This document shows, in pieces, positions 1 through 7,448 of a DNA stretch of 12,736 bases (positions are counted from its first letter, which is position 1; each line of letters opens with the position of its first letter). Under the pieces are notes generated by a model. The model made no database searches. It saw only the letters and a program-made list of their open reading frames with translations, and was not told the origin of the DNA. The position numbers and the translations under genes are program-made. This DNA comes from Campylobacterales bacterium (GTDB lineage: Bacteria > Campylobacterota > Campylobacteria > Campylobacterales > QNZT01): assembly GCA_015489185.1 (NCBI GenBank), contig WGAE01000098.1, forward strand, positions 1 through 12,736, in the 5' to 3' direction.

Positions 1-33
1 GATATATATAACAAACCAAAGAAGGAAAACACA

Positions 34-714
34 ATGGCAATCGATACCGTCAACAACAGTTTACAAACTGCACTTCAAAATACAGGAGTCAATCCTGATG
101 CAATTCTTGGAAAAGATGACTTCATGAAACTATTATTAACCGAGCTGGAACATCAGGACCCGACCGATCCGATGGATAGCGATAAAATTCTCCAGCAAAC
201 TTCACAGCTTGCCGCACTCGAAACCCAGCAAAAAACCAACGAAGCGCTGCAGATGATGACAGAAAGCTTCAAACAGAGTAAAAATTTCGCCGCGGTCAGT
301 GCAATCGGTAAATATGCACGACTCGAAAACAAAATCACTCTCAAACAGGATACCGAAGGAAAACCGCTTCCACTCAACTTTGAACTCAACTTTGCCGAAG
401 ATGCAAAAGAGGGTACGATCGAAATTTACGATGAGAAGAACAATCTGGTAAAAGTGATGGATATTGCCGAAACTTCCAAAGGGAAACACGCATTTACCTG
501 GAACGGACTTACCGATGCAGGTGAACCGGCAAAACCAGGAAGTTATACCGTTTACGCCAACTACTACAATCCGGATGGTGTTAAACTCAGTGCAGATTTC
601 GGTGCCTATAAAATCGAATCGGTCAAATTTGAAGATGCAAAAACATATCTGAAACTAAACGGCAATTTCATTCCATTTGAAAAAGTTCAGGAAATTTTCA
701 CCAACGAGGGGTAA
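34..714 (+). CDS. flgD: Flagellar hook assembly scaffold/cap protein FlgD
   Basis: FlgD caps the growing hook outside the cell and directs polymerisation of FlgE subunits; it is exported by the flagellar type III apparatus. The 226-residue product has the family N-terminal signature at about residues 26-48 (DDFMKLLLTELEHQDPTDPM), a Gln-rich helical stretch after it, and a C-terminal Ig/tudor-like beta domain at about 105-190 containing the typical FTWNGLTDAGEPAKPGSY segment. Length fits the family. The ATG follows a GAAGGAA ribosome site at 21-27. The stop is 2 bases before the next hook gene, whose ribosome site (GAGGGG) lies inside the flgD end, so the two are translated as a unit. The promoter must lie left of the window, as only 33 bases precede the start; in relatives the hook-length gene fliK is usually upstream. 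Assignment is firm. Confidence 0.95.
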   Translation: MAIDTVNNSLQTALQNTGVNPDAILGKDDFMKLLLTELEHQDPTDPMDSDKILQQTSQLAALETQQKTNEALQMMTESFKQSKNFAAVSAIGKYARLENKITLKQDTEGKPLPLNFELNFAEDAKEGTIEIYDEKNNLVKVMDIAETSKGKHAFTWNGLTDAGEPAKPGSYTVYANYYNPDGVKLSADFGAYKIESVKFEDAKTYLKLNGNFIPFEKVQEIFTNEG

Positions 715-716
715 TA

Positions 717-2048
717 ATGAATCGCTCTTTTTACAACGGTATCTCTGGTATTAAAACCCATCAATTCGGTCTTGATGTCTGGGCAAATAATATCGCCAAT
801 ATCAACAAAACCGCATACAAAGCCGCGACACCGGAGTTTTCGACAATTTTTTCCCAGTCTTTAACCAAACTCCCTACCACTCCGACATCCAATGATATCG
901 GTCTTGGAAGTCGAGCTTCCGCAACGACGGTACAATTCAAACAAGGCTCCATCACCAAAACGGAAAACCCTTTCGATCTGGCGCTCAACGGTGAAGGGTG
1001 GTTTGGTGTCGTCACACCTGCAGGCGAAAGACTTTACACCAGGGCGGGACTCTTCAACAAAGATGCTTCAGGTTATTTGACAGATGCAGAGGGCAACTTT
1101 TTGCTCGGCACCGTCACCAACAATATCCAGGACGGTGCGGTCGTCAAAAATCCTGTTACCGACATCTCTTTAAAAGCACCCGGTGCACAAGAGAAAATCC
1201 TGCTACAGGATGATGTCATCATGCCAGCGGTTGCAACGAGCCAGGTGACACTCAAAGGAGCACTGGACTCCAAACCAATTTACAAACTGCTTCCGGACAA
1301 CAGCAAAATCGAGATTCCAAACAAAGAACGCTACCAATCCATTCTGATCAACCCTGACGGGACCTCTTCAACACTGGAAATCAACTTTACCAAAAAAGTA
1401 CCGCAGGAGCGCGACAGAACTGTCTGGAGCGCAGAGGCGCTGATTTATGACGCGGACCGTAATATTGTAACCAAAAAAGAGGGAGTTCTGACATTTAACG
1501 ACAGAGGGGCACTCATTGACAATACACTTCATGAAATCGACAACAACGGCACGAATGTCAAACTAAACATCGGCTCTATCTACAACCCGCAAATTCCCAA
1601 CAGCGGATTCGACGGTCTTTTCTCCTATCACGGCGGAGAAGAGTACTTTTCCAAATCGGTGCAGCAAAACGGGAAAAAAGCGGGTTTACTGACAGGGTAT
1701 TCCGTAGAAAATAACGGTATGATCATTGCGGGGTTTGATAACGGAGACACCGTCCCGGTGGCCCAAATAGCACTTTATCACTTCCAAAATAACAGTGGAC
1801 TTGAACAATCCTCTCCAATCTATTTCAAAGAGACCGCCAACAGCGGTGAACCACTCTTTCTTCTGGATAAAAACGGAAAAAGTATAGATACAACTGCCAT
1901 CACTTCACATGCACTCGAAACCGCCAATGTTTCGACCGGTGAAGCGTTGACGGAACTAATCATTATGCAAAAAGCGTTTGACGCCAGTGCAAAAAGTATC
2001 ACAACAAGCGATCAACTAATACAAAATGCGATCAATATGAAAAAATAA
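717..2048 (+). CDS. Flagellar hook protein FlgE paralogue (short form)
   Basis: A 443-residue member of the rod/hook axial family. The N-terminal rod domain (about residues 1-45, with NGISGIKTHQFGLDVWANNI and ANINKTAYK) and the C-terminal domain (about 400-443, ALTELIIMQKAFDASAKSIT) form the coiled D0 region of hook subunits. The middle (about 90-390) is a FlgE-type D1/D2 beta region. It is 134 residues shorter than the FlgE encoded just downstream, and its N-terminal motif departs from the canonical form (Trp in DVWANN, Ala-Tyr instead of Ser-Gly before FK). Helicobacter and Campylobacter also carry a second flgE-type gene beside flgD; this is the equivalent by position. Its role may be a minor hook or junction subunit, which is inference. 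It begins 2 bases after flgD and shares its transcript. It could also be annotated flgE1 or flgE2; naming in this phylum is inconsistent. Confidence 0.88.
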   Translation: MNRSFYNGISGIKTHQFGLDVWANNIANINKTAYKAATPEFSTIFSQSLTKLPTTPTSNDIGLGSRASATTVQFKQGSITKTENPFDLALNGEGWFGVVTPAGERLYTRAGLFNKDASGYLTDAEGNFLLGTVTNNIQDGAVVKNPVTDISLKAPGAQEKILLQDDVIMPAVATSQVTLKGALDSKPIYKLLPDNSKIEIPNKERYQSILINPDGTSSTLEINFTKKVPQERDRTVWSAEALIYDADRNIVTKKEGVLTFNDRGALIDNTLHEIDNNGTNVKLNIGSIYNPQIPNSGFDGLFSYHGGEEYFSKSVQQNGKKAGLLTGYSVENNGMIIAGFDNGDTVPVAQIALYHFQNNSGLEQSSPIYFKETANSGEPLFLLDKNGKSIDTTAITSHALETANVSTGEALTELIIMQKAFDASAKSITTSDQLIQNAINMKK

Positions 2049-2077
2049 ATATGATTACTTTAATCCGCCCTATTTTA

Positions 2078-2091
2078 GGCACGTAACGTGC
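2078..2091 (+). promoter_or_regulatory. Sigma-54 (RpoN) -24/-12 promoter of the hook gene
   Basis: GGCACG begins with GG at 2078-2079, and GC stands at 2090-2091 with exactly ten bases between, the obligatory sigma-54 geometry. The -24 half (AGGCACG) is near consensus TGGCACG, and the -12 half is GTGCT against TTGCA/T. It lies 54 bases upstream of the second flgE start in the only sizeable gap of the flagellar block. RpoN control of hook genes by the FlgS/FlgR system is established in Campylobacter and Helicobacter. Expected transcription start is about 2102-2104. Confidence 0.72.
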
Positions 2092-2144
2092 TGTTTTACG
2101 GCAAAAGAGGAGTTTGAAATCAAAAACGAAAAAAGGATGCTATT

Positions 2145-3878
2145 ATGATGAGATCACTTTGGGCAGGCGTCTCCGGTCTGCAAGCACACCAAATCGCTAT
2201 GGACGTCGAAGGAAACAATATCGCAAACGTCAACACCAGCGGTTTTAAATATTCACGTGCAAACTTTTCCGATATGTTATCGCAAACCGCCAAAATCGCC
2301 ACTGCTCCACAGGGAAATCTCGGAGGGAAAAACCCGATGCAAGTTGGACTTGGAACTGAAGTCAACTCCGTCACCAGAATCTTTTCACAAGGTTCCGTAC
2401 AGGCTACGGGAAAATCAACCGACCTTGCTATCCAGGGTGACGGCTTCTTCGTCGTCAGTGCCGACGGTGGCAATACTTACAAATATACACGTAACGGCGA
2501 TTTTGTGTTTGACTCAAACGGCAATTTCGTCACCAATAACGGTCTTGTCGCCCAGGGATGGGTCCGGGACCCACAGACAGGCAGGATCGATACATCTGCA
2601 CCAATACAAAATATCCAGATCAAACCGGGATTAACCACTCCGGCAAAACCGACTTCCCAAGTCAATATTAAAGCCAACCTCAATGCAGGAAATCTGATTG
2701 AAAATATGTCTAAAATGGAAACGACAGATCGTTTCGATGTTCTTTTCAACGCTGAGGGAAAAGCCTTCAATCTCAAAGACAACCAGGGTATTGTCGTCAC
2801 CGTCAACGGTACACAAAAAGAGTTTCATTTCAAACAATCCAACCCGGCTTCACCAAACGATGCCAATGATGGCTACTTTACCACAGTTGAAGATTTGCGC
2901 CAGGATCTGGAAGCATTTTTGAAAACCCAATCCTCCTCCGCGACTGTTACCGTGAACGATCAGGGAAAATTCGAAATCAAAAATCCTGCGGGCGGTAGTA
3001 ATCTTGACATTCTGGTCGGCAGTTTTTCCGATGCAAATACCGCTGAAAACGAACTCTTTACACAGGCAATGACCTCTTTGAGCGGATCACTTCCAACCGG
3101 CAGTTCCGGTTCCAAAACCTCACAGCTCATCAATGCAGCAACCCACGCCTCCAGTATTGATATTTTCGATTCGCTCGGTTCAAAACATACCGTAAGACTC
3201 GAGTTTCGTAAAGCGGAATATCAATACGACAACAACAATACGAAAGTAGGGGTTGCATGGAATATCAAAATTTCGGTCCCGGCTCCCGGTGATATCGGCG
3301 GTACACCCGATCCGAATGTCATTAATGGTCAAGTTATTTTCAATTCCGACGGCTCACTTGCCTCCTATACACCGACAAGCATTACCTATACCGCAAACAA
3401 CGGTTCTTCACCAAACCAAACGATTCTACTCGAACTGGGACATGCCAACAAATTTGACGGCTTAACCAGTTTTGACAGCCCTTCCAATACTGCAGGCATC
3501 AGCCAGGACGGTTTTACGGGCGGGGATCTCGACGGTATTCGCATCGATCAATCCGGAACACTGATCGGAAGCTTTACCAACGGGCGATCTTTCGGTCTTG
3601 CACAAATTGCGATGGCAAAATTTACCAACAACATCGGTCTTGAAAGCGATGGAGGAAATGTCTTTGTTCAAACGGCAAACTCCGGTGAACCGGTCATCGG
3701 TCAGGCGGCGGCGGGTGGTCGCGGATTCGTACAATCCAGTTCTCTGGAAATGTCAAACGTAGACCTCAGCCGTTCCTTGACACAGCTAATCGTCATCCAA
3801 AGAGGATTTCAGGCAAACTCCAAAACCATTACAACATCAGATCAAATGCTCAACACGCTCCTTCAACTTAAACAATAA
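2145..3878 (+). CDS. flgE: Flagellar hook protein FlgE (major hook subunit)
   Basis: A 577-residue axial protein, most likely the structural subunit of the flagellar hook, the extracellular universal joint between rod and filament. The N-terminal rod domain is canonical (SLWAGVSGLQAHQIAMDVEG, then NNIANVNTSGFKYSR) at about residues 3-42. The C-terminal domain at about 530-577 has NVDLSRSLTQLIVIQRGFQA and ends in ITTSDQMLNTLLQLKQ. The middle holds the variable surface domains, with a Ser/Gly-rich segment near residues 310-322 (GSLPTGSSGS). Canonical ends, greater length and a private sigma-54 site support this copy as the true hook subunit. ATG at 2145 is chosen because AAAAGGA at 2131-2137 sits 7 bases upstream; ATG at 2148 is a less well placed alternative. 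Enteric FlgE is about 400 residues; larger hooks are usual in Campylobacterota. Confidence 0.93.
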   Translation: MMRSLWAGVSGLQAHQIAMDVEGNNIANVNTSGFKYSRANFSDMLSQTAKIATAPQGNLGGKNPMQVGLGTEVNSVTRIFSQGSVQATGKSTDLAIQGDGFFVVSADGGNTYKYTRNGDFVFDSNGNFVTNNGLVAQGWVRDPQTGRIDTSAPIQNIQIKPGLTTPAKPTSQVNIKANLNAGNLIENMSKMETTDRFDVLFNAEGKAFNLKDNQGIVVTVNGTQKEFHFKQSNPASPNDANDGYFTTVEDLRQDLEAFLKTQSSSATVTVNDQGKFEIKNPAGGSNLDILVGSFSDANTAENELFTQAMTSLSGSLPTGSSGSKTSQLINAATHASSIDIFDSLGSKHTVRLEFRKAEYQYDNNNTKVGVAWNIKISVPAPGDIGGTPDPNVINGQVIFNSDGSLASYTPTSITYTANNGSSPNQTILLELGHANKFDGLTSFDSPSNTAGISQDGFTGGDLDGIRIDQSGTLIGSFTNGRSFGLAQIAMAKFTNNIGLESDGGNVFVQTANSGEPVIGQAAAGGRGFVQSSSLEMSNVDLSRSLTQLIVIQRGFQANSKTITTSDQMLNTLLQLKQ

Positions 3879-3884
3879 TTTCGT

Positions 3885-3890
3885 TATAAT
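3885..3890 (+). promoter_or_regulatory. Sigma-70 type -10 box for thyX
   Basis: A perfect TATAAT lies 7 bases after the flgE stop and 33 bases before the thyX start, giving an expected transcription start near 3896-3898 and a leader of about 27 bases. No convincing -35 is visible, which is normal for vegetative promoters in this phylum, where upstream T-rich periodicity replaces it. It overlaps the left arm of an inverted repeat by two bases. Confidence 0.55.
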
Positions 3891-3920
3891 AGTCCTAACA
3901 TCATGAAGTGTTAGGACTAT
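3889..3920 (+). repeat. 12-bp perfect inverted repeat before thyX
   Basis: ATAGTCCTAACA at 3889-3900 and its exact reverse complement at 3909-3920 are separated by the 8-base loop TCATGAAG. The right arm contains the thyX ribosome site (TTAGGA, 3911-3916, 7 bases before ATG), and the left arm contains its anti-sequence. In a transcript reading through from flgE the hairpin would hide the ribosome site. A transcript starting at the local TATAAT would lack most of the left arm. No T-run follows on the plus strand, so it is not a standard terminator. As DNA it could also be a dimeric repressor operator overlapping the promoter. Confidence 0.8.
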
Positions 3921-3923
3921 GTC

Positions 3924-4538
3924 ATGAAAATCACGCTGTTACACCATACACCGCTTGTCGTATGCGCAAATGCGATTCGTACCTGCTGGCAAAGTTTTGA
4001 TAAAAGTGACAACGGCGGTGAAAAAGATCGTGAACTGATCGACAGAGTCGGAAACAAATTCAAACACGCTTCGACACTCGAACATCTTGTCTACACTTTT
4101 TACATTCAGGGAATCTCCCGGGCGCTGCTTCAGGAACTGGCACGTCACAGAATGGCGTCCCTCTCGGTTAAATCCACCCGTTATACACTCAAGGAATTAA
4201 AAGCGGAAGCACCGTTTGAAGAAGAAGATTTCGATCGTGCAGAGAAATATCTCGTCCTGACGGGAGAGCCTATCGTCGATACGATGAGTATCAAAGCCCT
4301 GGAAAATCTCAGGCAAGTACTCCAAAAAGGTATCGGCAACGATAAAGCGAAATATTGTCTTCCCGAGTCGTACAAAACGGAGCTCACCTGGACAATCAAC
4401 GCCAGAAGCCTGCAAAATTTTCTCTCATTACGCAGTGATAAATCGGCACTCTGGGAAATTCGCAACCTCGCAGTCGCACTCTATAACCATCTTCCCAAAG
4501 ATCACAAATATCTGTTTGAAACGTGTATCAAGGTTTGA
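3924..4538 (+). CDS. thyX: Flavin-dependent thymidylate synthase ThyX
   Basis: Makes dTMP from dUMP using methylene-tetrahydrofolate, with FAD and NADPH as reductants, in place of ThyA; cytoplasmic homotetramer. The 204-residue protein has the diagnostic ThyX motif RHRMASLSVKSTR at residues 74-86 (pattern RHRxxSxxxxSxR), which binds dUMP and FAD, preceded by the typical helix KHASTLEHLVYTFYIQGIS (about 48-66). The conserved C-terminal segment NARSLQNFLSLR followed by ALWEIR (about 157-178) supplies further substrate-binding residues. Length is normal to slightly short. The ATG is placed by TTAGGA 7 bases upstream. It lies on the plus strand between the flagellar block and a convergent rhodanese gene, and its last 11 bases overlap that gene's end. 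Nothing suggests transfer or damage. Confidence 0.96.
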   Translation: MKITLLHHTPLVVCANAIRTCWQSFDKSDNGGEKDRELIDRVGNKFKHASTLEHLVYTFYIQGISRALLQELARHRMASLSVKSTRYTLKELKAEAPFEEEDFDRAEKYLVLTGEPIVDTMSIKALENLRQVLQKGIGNDKAKYCLPESYKTELTWTINARSLQNFLSLRSDKSALWEIRNLAVALYNHLPKDHKYLFETCIKV

Positions 4539-5199
4539 TACCCGAAAACCCCATCAGCAACCAATCCTGTAAACCGCCTCGATACCATAACATTTTTGTT
4601 TTTGGATACCCAAGACGCATCAATGTGTGAATCGCTTTGGAAGATTGTGTACACCATGCCCCGTTGCAAAAGAGCAGCACTGTTTTTGCTTTTGAAAAGT
4701 CATATCCACGATCTGTTTTGTTAATATTCAGAAGTTTACACATTTTCTGATGTTCTTGTGGAAAATCAGGATCGTACCCGATCTCGTTATAAGGAAGATT
4801 GACGGCGCCGGGTATTGTCATCTTCAAATACCAGTCCGGTGTACGGGTATCGATCACTAAATACTTTTTCGGATGATCCTGACACTTTTGCAAAAAAGCG
4901 AGTACTTCCAACTCACCGACGGTTCTGATTTGCGGATCGATTTGCATCGGTTGGATAATACCTGCCGTCGTAATGACACTTCTTCGGCATTTAGAAGATA
5001 CACGATCGACCGATTTGCCGAACATATACTCCGGACGGACGGGAATATCAAAACAGCTTGGATTTTCATTTCGCTCGATATGCACAGTTTTGTTGTCGTC
5101 AAGACGTACATCTACTCCTTTATATTGCCAGACAAGCAGGTTCTCTTTCGCCCAAATCGATACTACCGCCAAACCAAGCAGATATATGCTCTGTTTCAT
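4528..5199 (-). CDS. Exported rhodanese-like sulfurtransferase domain protein
   Basis: A 223-residue protein with an N-terminal signal peptide (MKQSIYLLGLAVVSIWA, probable cleavage after Ala17), so it acts in the periplasm. Residues about 95-220 form one rhodanese domain: VIDTRTPDWY (115-124), TIPGAVNLPYNEIG (128-141), the active-site loop CNGAWCTQS with Cys178 as the likely persulfide carrier, and the final YRGGLQDW (206-213). The sixth loop position is Cys183, where classical rhodaneses have Arg, giving C-x4-C. Residues 18-94 belong to no domain I recognise and hold Cys49 and Cys71. It is probably the last gene of the minus-strand series, 31 bases after the hydrolase, with AGAGGTG as ribosome site. 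Sulfur transfer is a family inference; the donor and acceptor are unknown. Confidence 0.85.
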   Translation of the reverse strand: MKQSIYLLGLAVVSIWAKENLLVWQYKGVDVRLDDNKTVHIERNENPSCFDIPVRPEYMFGKSVDRVSSKCRRSVITTAGIIQPMQIDPQIRTVGELEVLAFLQKCQDHPKKYLVIDTRTPDWYLKMTIPGAVNLPYNEIGYDPDFPQEHQKMCKLLNINKTDRGYDFSKAKTVLLFCNGAWCTQSSKAIHTLMRLGYPKTKMLWYRGGLQDWLLMGFSGIKP

Positions 5200-5230
5200 A
5201 TCACCTCTCCCCGTCTCTAAAAACCAGACA

Positions 5231-6148
5231 TTATTTTAACATAAATTTTTCTAATATTTTTAAAACCTCTTCCGGTTTCTCTTCATGAGGGATGTGTCCG
5301 CACTTAGGAATAATAAAAAGTCTGGAATTTGAAAGTTCATGATGCAACCGATAAGCTTTCTCTTTACGAATGACAATATCGTTTGCGCCCCAGATAATTA
5401 ATGTCGGAATATGAATCGTATGATATTTTTGCGCAATTTTTCCAATATCTTCCGGAATCAGCGTCTCGACAGCCTGCAGATATGCAGCCTTTGCATTCGG
5501 CAAATATAGATTTTGGGCATATTCACGCACGATATCTTTCGGAATTTTATAAGGATCGTAAAATGCGTACCGGTACGAGGCACGTACTTCAATCGTTGCG
5601 GGAACAACATAAAAAAGCAGTTTACCGACAACCGGTATTTTGAGCCACCGAATCAGTTTCGGTAACTGTTGCGCATAACTGGCACTGTCGATGAGCACCA
5701 GTTGTTTGATGCGTTTTGGATCCATCAGTGCCAAAGAGAGTGCAACGCCCCCGCCGTAGGAGTGTCCAAGTAAAATAATATTTCTTAAACGATGCTGCTT
5801 TAAAAATCGATCCACCAGCACCGCCTGATCATAGACGGAATAGTGATAATCCAAAGGTTTGGGCGATTTTCCAAACCCTTTCAAATCAAGCGCGTAAATA
5901 TGATACCGCTTTGAAAGCTTAGGTATCAGCCTGCTAAACGAATAACTATCCGCACCAAATCCATGTAACATGACAAGCGGCGTTCCATGCCCCGCCTCAT
6001 GGTAATATAACGAAATATTGTTCTCATCGGTAGCATGCACAACTCTTGCCTGCCAGGTATTGGGTACTTTAGGCGCACATCCGCTCAACAAAAAGAGACC
6101 AAATGTCGCTGCCAGGACTAAAAGTCGTTTATAGTTCCGAAACCGCAT
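5231..6148 (-). CDS. Lipoprotein alpha/beta hydrolase
   Basis: A 305-residue alpha/beta-hydrolase-fold protein anchored by lipid. A type II signal peptide runs from residue 1 to the lipobox LLSGC, with Cys24 as the lipidated residue. Ala25-Pro26 follow, with no Asp retention signal, which suggests outer-membrane delivery if enteric rules hold. The catalytic triad is readable: nucleophile Ser130 in GHSYGG (128-133), acid Asp257 in WGANDIV, and His285 in CGHIPHEE. The oxyanion loop is LHGFGADSYS (61-70), and a helical cap lies at about 160-225. This is the epoxide-hydrolase/esterase-like branch; the substrate cannot be told. Its start lies 20 bases inside the end of pepD, with AGGTGATC as ribosome site within pepD, so the two are translationally linked. 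Confidence 0.87.
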   Translation of the reverse strand: MRFRNYKRLLVLAATFGLFLLSGCAPKVPNTWQARVVHATDENNISLYYHEAGHGTPLVMLHGFGADSYSFSRLIPKLSKRYHIYALDLKGFGKSPKPLDYHYSVYDQAVLVDRFLKQHRLRNIILLGHSYGGGVALSLALMDPKRIKQLVLIDSASYAQQLPKLIRWLKIPVVGKLLFYVVPATIEVRASYRYAFYDPYKIPKDIVREYAQNLYLPNAKAAYLQAVETLIPEDIGKIAQKYHTIHIPTLIIWGANDIVIRKEKAYRLHHELSNSRLFIIPKCGHIPHEEKPEEVLKILEKFMLK

Positions 6149-7400
6149 TGATCACCTGTTTCACAATTTTAAACGTTCGTTCCACGGAAGCAATTTCGAC
6201 ACGCTCAGATACAGAATGCGGTAAACGGATCGTCGGACCGATTGAAGCAATAGCAATGTCGGGATAAAGATGTGAAATGACAGCACACTCAAGCCCGGCG
6301 TGAATGGCACGGTATTGACAATCTCCCAGTACCTCACGTACCGACTGACACACCTTTTTAGAAAAATCGTTTACTTCCGGCTTCCATGCGGGATATTTGC
6401 CGTGACTTTCAACCCTATAGCCTCGTTTACGCAGTAAATTACTTATCTCATCTTCTACTTCCTGCAAACCTCTCTCATCCATTGCGCGTAATGAGAGAGC
6501 AATACGACACCGTCCTTCATGAAACGCTATTTTTGCCAGATTCATACTGCGATCCGGAATATTGAGTCTATTGTTATAGGCAAGGACCCCATGCGGTATC
6601 TCTTCAAGCAGTGCGACAATCTCCGAAGTATTGACCGCAACAGTCGTTGTTTGTGAGACAGGGGTAACCGTTATATATTCCGCATCCGGTAAAGGTTCAG
6701 ATGAGGCGACAATCGCTTCCAGATGTGCCGGAATCGAATTGATCCGTTCACCGCCTTGCATCGTTGCAATCTTTACCGGATGCGCCTTTGCATATGCGGC
6801 AAATACTTTAATCGCATTGGGAATATTTTTATCAATATCGACACCGGAGTGTCCGCCGGGTAAACCCGAAACCTCTATTTTATAAAACGGCAAATCACTA
6901 TGTGCCGTTTGATACATACGCTCCGCTTCAATATCCACACCGCCGGCACATCCGATATAGACTTCTCCCTCCTCTTCACTGTCAAGATTGAGCATATAAC
7001 GACTCTGCAGATCAAATTGGAGCGCATTTGCCCCTATCAATCCCACCTCTTCATCGGCAGTGAAAAGAAATTCACACGCAGCCCCCTCCTCCATCAACAC
7101 CATCATCATCGCCACGGCGATCCCGTTGTCCGCACCCAGAGACGACTCTTCTGCAGACAACCACCCATCTTTTTCGACCAGGACGATTTCTGGTGCCCGT
7201 CCGACACAGACCATATCGTAGTGGGCTTGCAAACAGATTTTAGCATCCGCTTTTCTGGCAACTATATTGCCTGCATCATCCGTTTCAACCTGATAACCGT
7301 GTGATTTGGCAAAACCTGTCAAGAATAGTTTAAGTTGTTCACTTTCGTGTGAACAGTGGGGAATTTGGGTGATTTTTTGAAAATAGTCAAGTAGTTTCAT
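6129..7400 (-). CDS. pepD: Cytosolic aminoacyl-histidine dipeptidase (peptidase D, M20 family)
   Basis: A 423-residue di-zinc exopeptidase that hydrolyses Xaa-His and other dipeptides in the cytoplasm. The M20 metal ligands are all visible, numbered from this start: HYD (His60, Asp62), bridging Asp91 in GADNG, catalytic and metal Glu117-Glu118 in TADEEVGLIG, Asp140 in NLDSEEEG, and His395 in LPHS near the end. GLPGGHSG (about 179-186) marks the dimerisation-domain boundary. E. coli PepD is longer (about 485). I place the start at ATG 7400, where AAGGA lies 6 bases upstream. A GTG at 7442 would add 14 residues but has no ribosome site and would run through the hairpin. It overlaps the downstream hydrolase by 20 bases and follows the outer-membrane gene by 48. 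Confidence 0.92.
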   Translation of the reverse strand: MKLLDYFQKITQIPHCSHESEQLKLFLTGFAKSHGYQVETDDAGNIVARKADAKICLQAHYDMVCVGRAPEIVLVEKDGWLSAEESSLGADNGIAVAMMMVLMEEGAACEFLFTADEEVGLIGANALQFDLQSRYMLNLDSEEEGEVYIGCAGGVDIEAERMYQTAHSDLPFYKIEVSGLPGGHSGVDIDKNIPNAIKVFAAYAKAHPVKIATMQGGERINSIPAHLEAIVASSEPLPDAEYITVTPVSQTTTVAVNTSEIVALLEEIPHGVLAYNNRLNIPDRSMNLAKIAFHEGRCRIALSLRAMDERGLQEVEDEISNLLRKRGYRVESHGKYPAWKPEVNDFSKKVCQSVREVLGDCQYRAIHAGLECAVISHLYPDIAIASIGPTIRLPHSVSERVEIASVERTFKIVKQVINAVSEL

Positions 7401-7402
7401 GA

Positions 7403-7438
7403 AGTATCCTTGCAAACTTTCGTTTGCATTAGAATACT
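7403..7438 (-). promoter_or_regulatory. GAAA-capped hairpin enclosing the pepD ribosome site
   Basis: On the minus strand, AGTATTCT (7438-7431), an AA bulge, TGCAAAC (7428-7422), GAAA loop (7421-7418), GTTTGCA (7417-7411) and AGGATACT (7410-7403) fold into 15 pairs with one G-U. The loop is a GNRA tetraloop. The 3' arm contains the pepD Shine-Dalgarno AAGGA, and ATG follows two bases after the stem. It starts 10 bases past the stop codon of the upstream outer-membrane gene. There is no T-run, so it is not an intrinsic terminator. Likely roles are translational coupling, protection of the upstream mRNA end, or dampening of pepD. Confidence 0.7.
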
Positions 7439-7448
7439 CCACGCAAAA

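Noticed and set aside
2051..2086. 11-codon ATG frame between the two flgE-type genes
   Set aside because: Too short, without a ribosome site, and it crosses the sigma-54 promoter.
2078..2097. GC hairpin followed by TTTT, resembling an intrinsic terminator after the short flgE gene
   Set aside because: The stem is only 5-6 pairs with a 3-base loop and the T-run is four bases; the same bases fit the sigma-54 -24/-12 geometry exactly.
3889..3920. 12-bp inverted repeat as the flgE terminator
   Set aside because: No T-rich run follows on the plus strand, and the repeat runs into the thyX ribosome site.
7401..7442. Upstream GTG start for pepD adding 14 residues
   Set aside because: No ribosome site precedes it; ATG 7400 has AAGGA at 6-base spacing and gives the usual M20 N-terminus.
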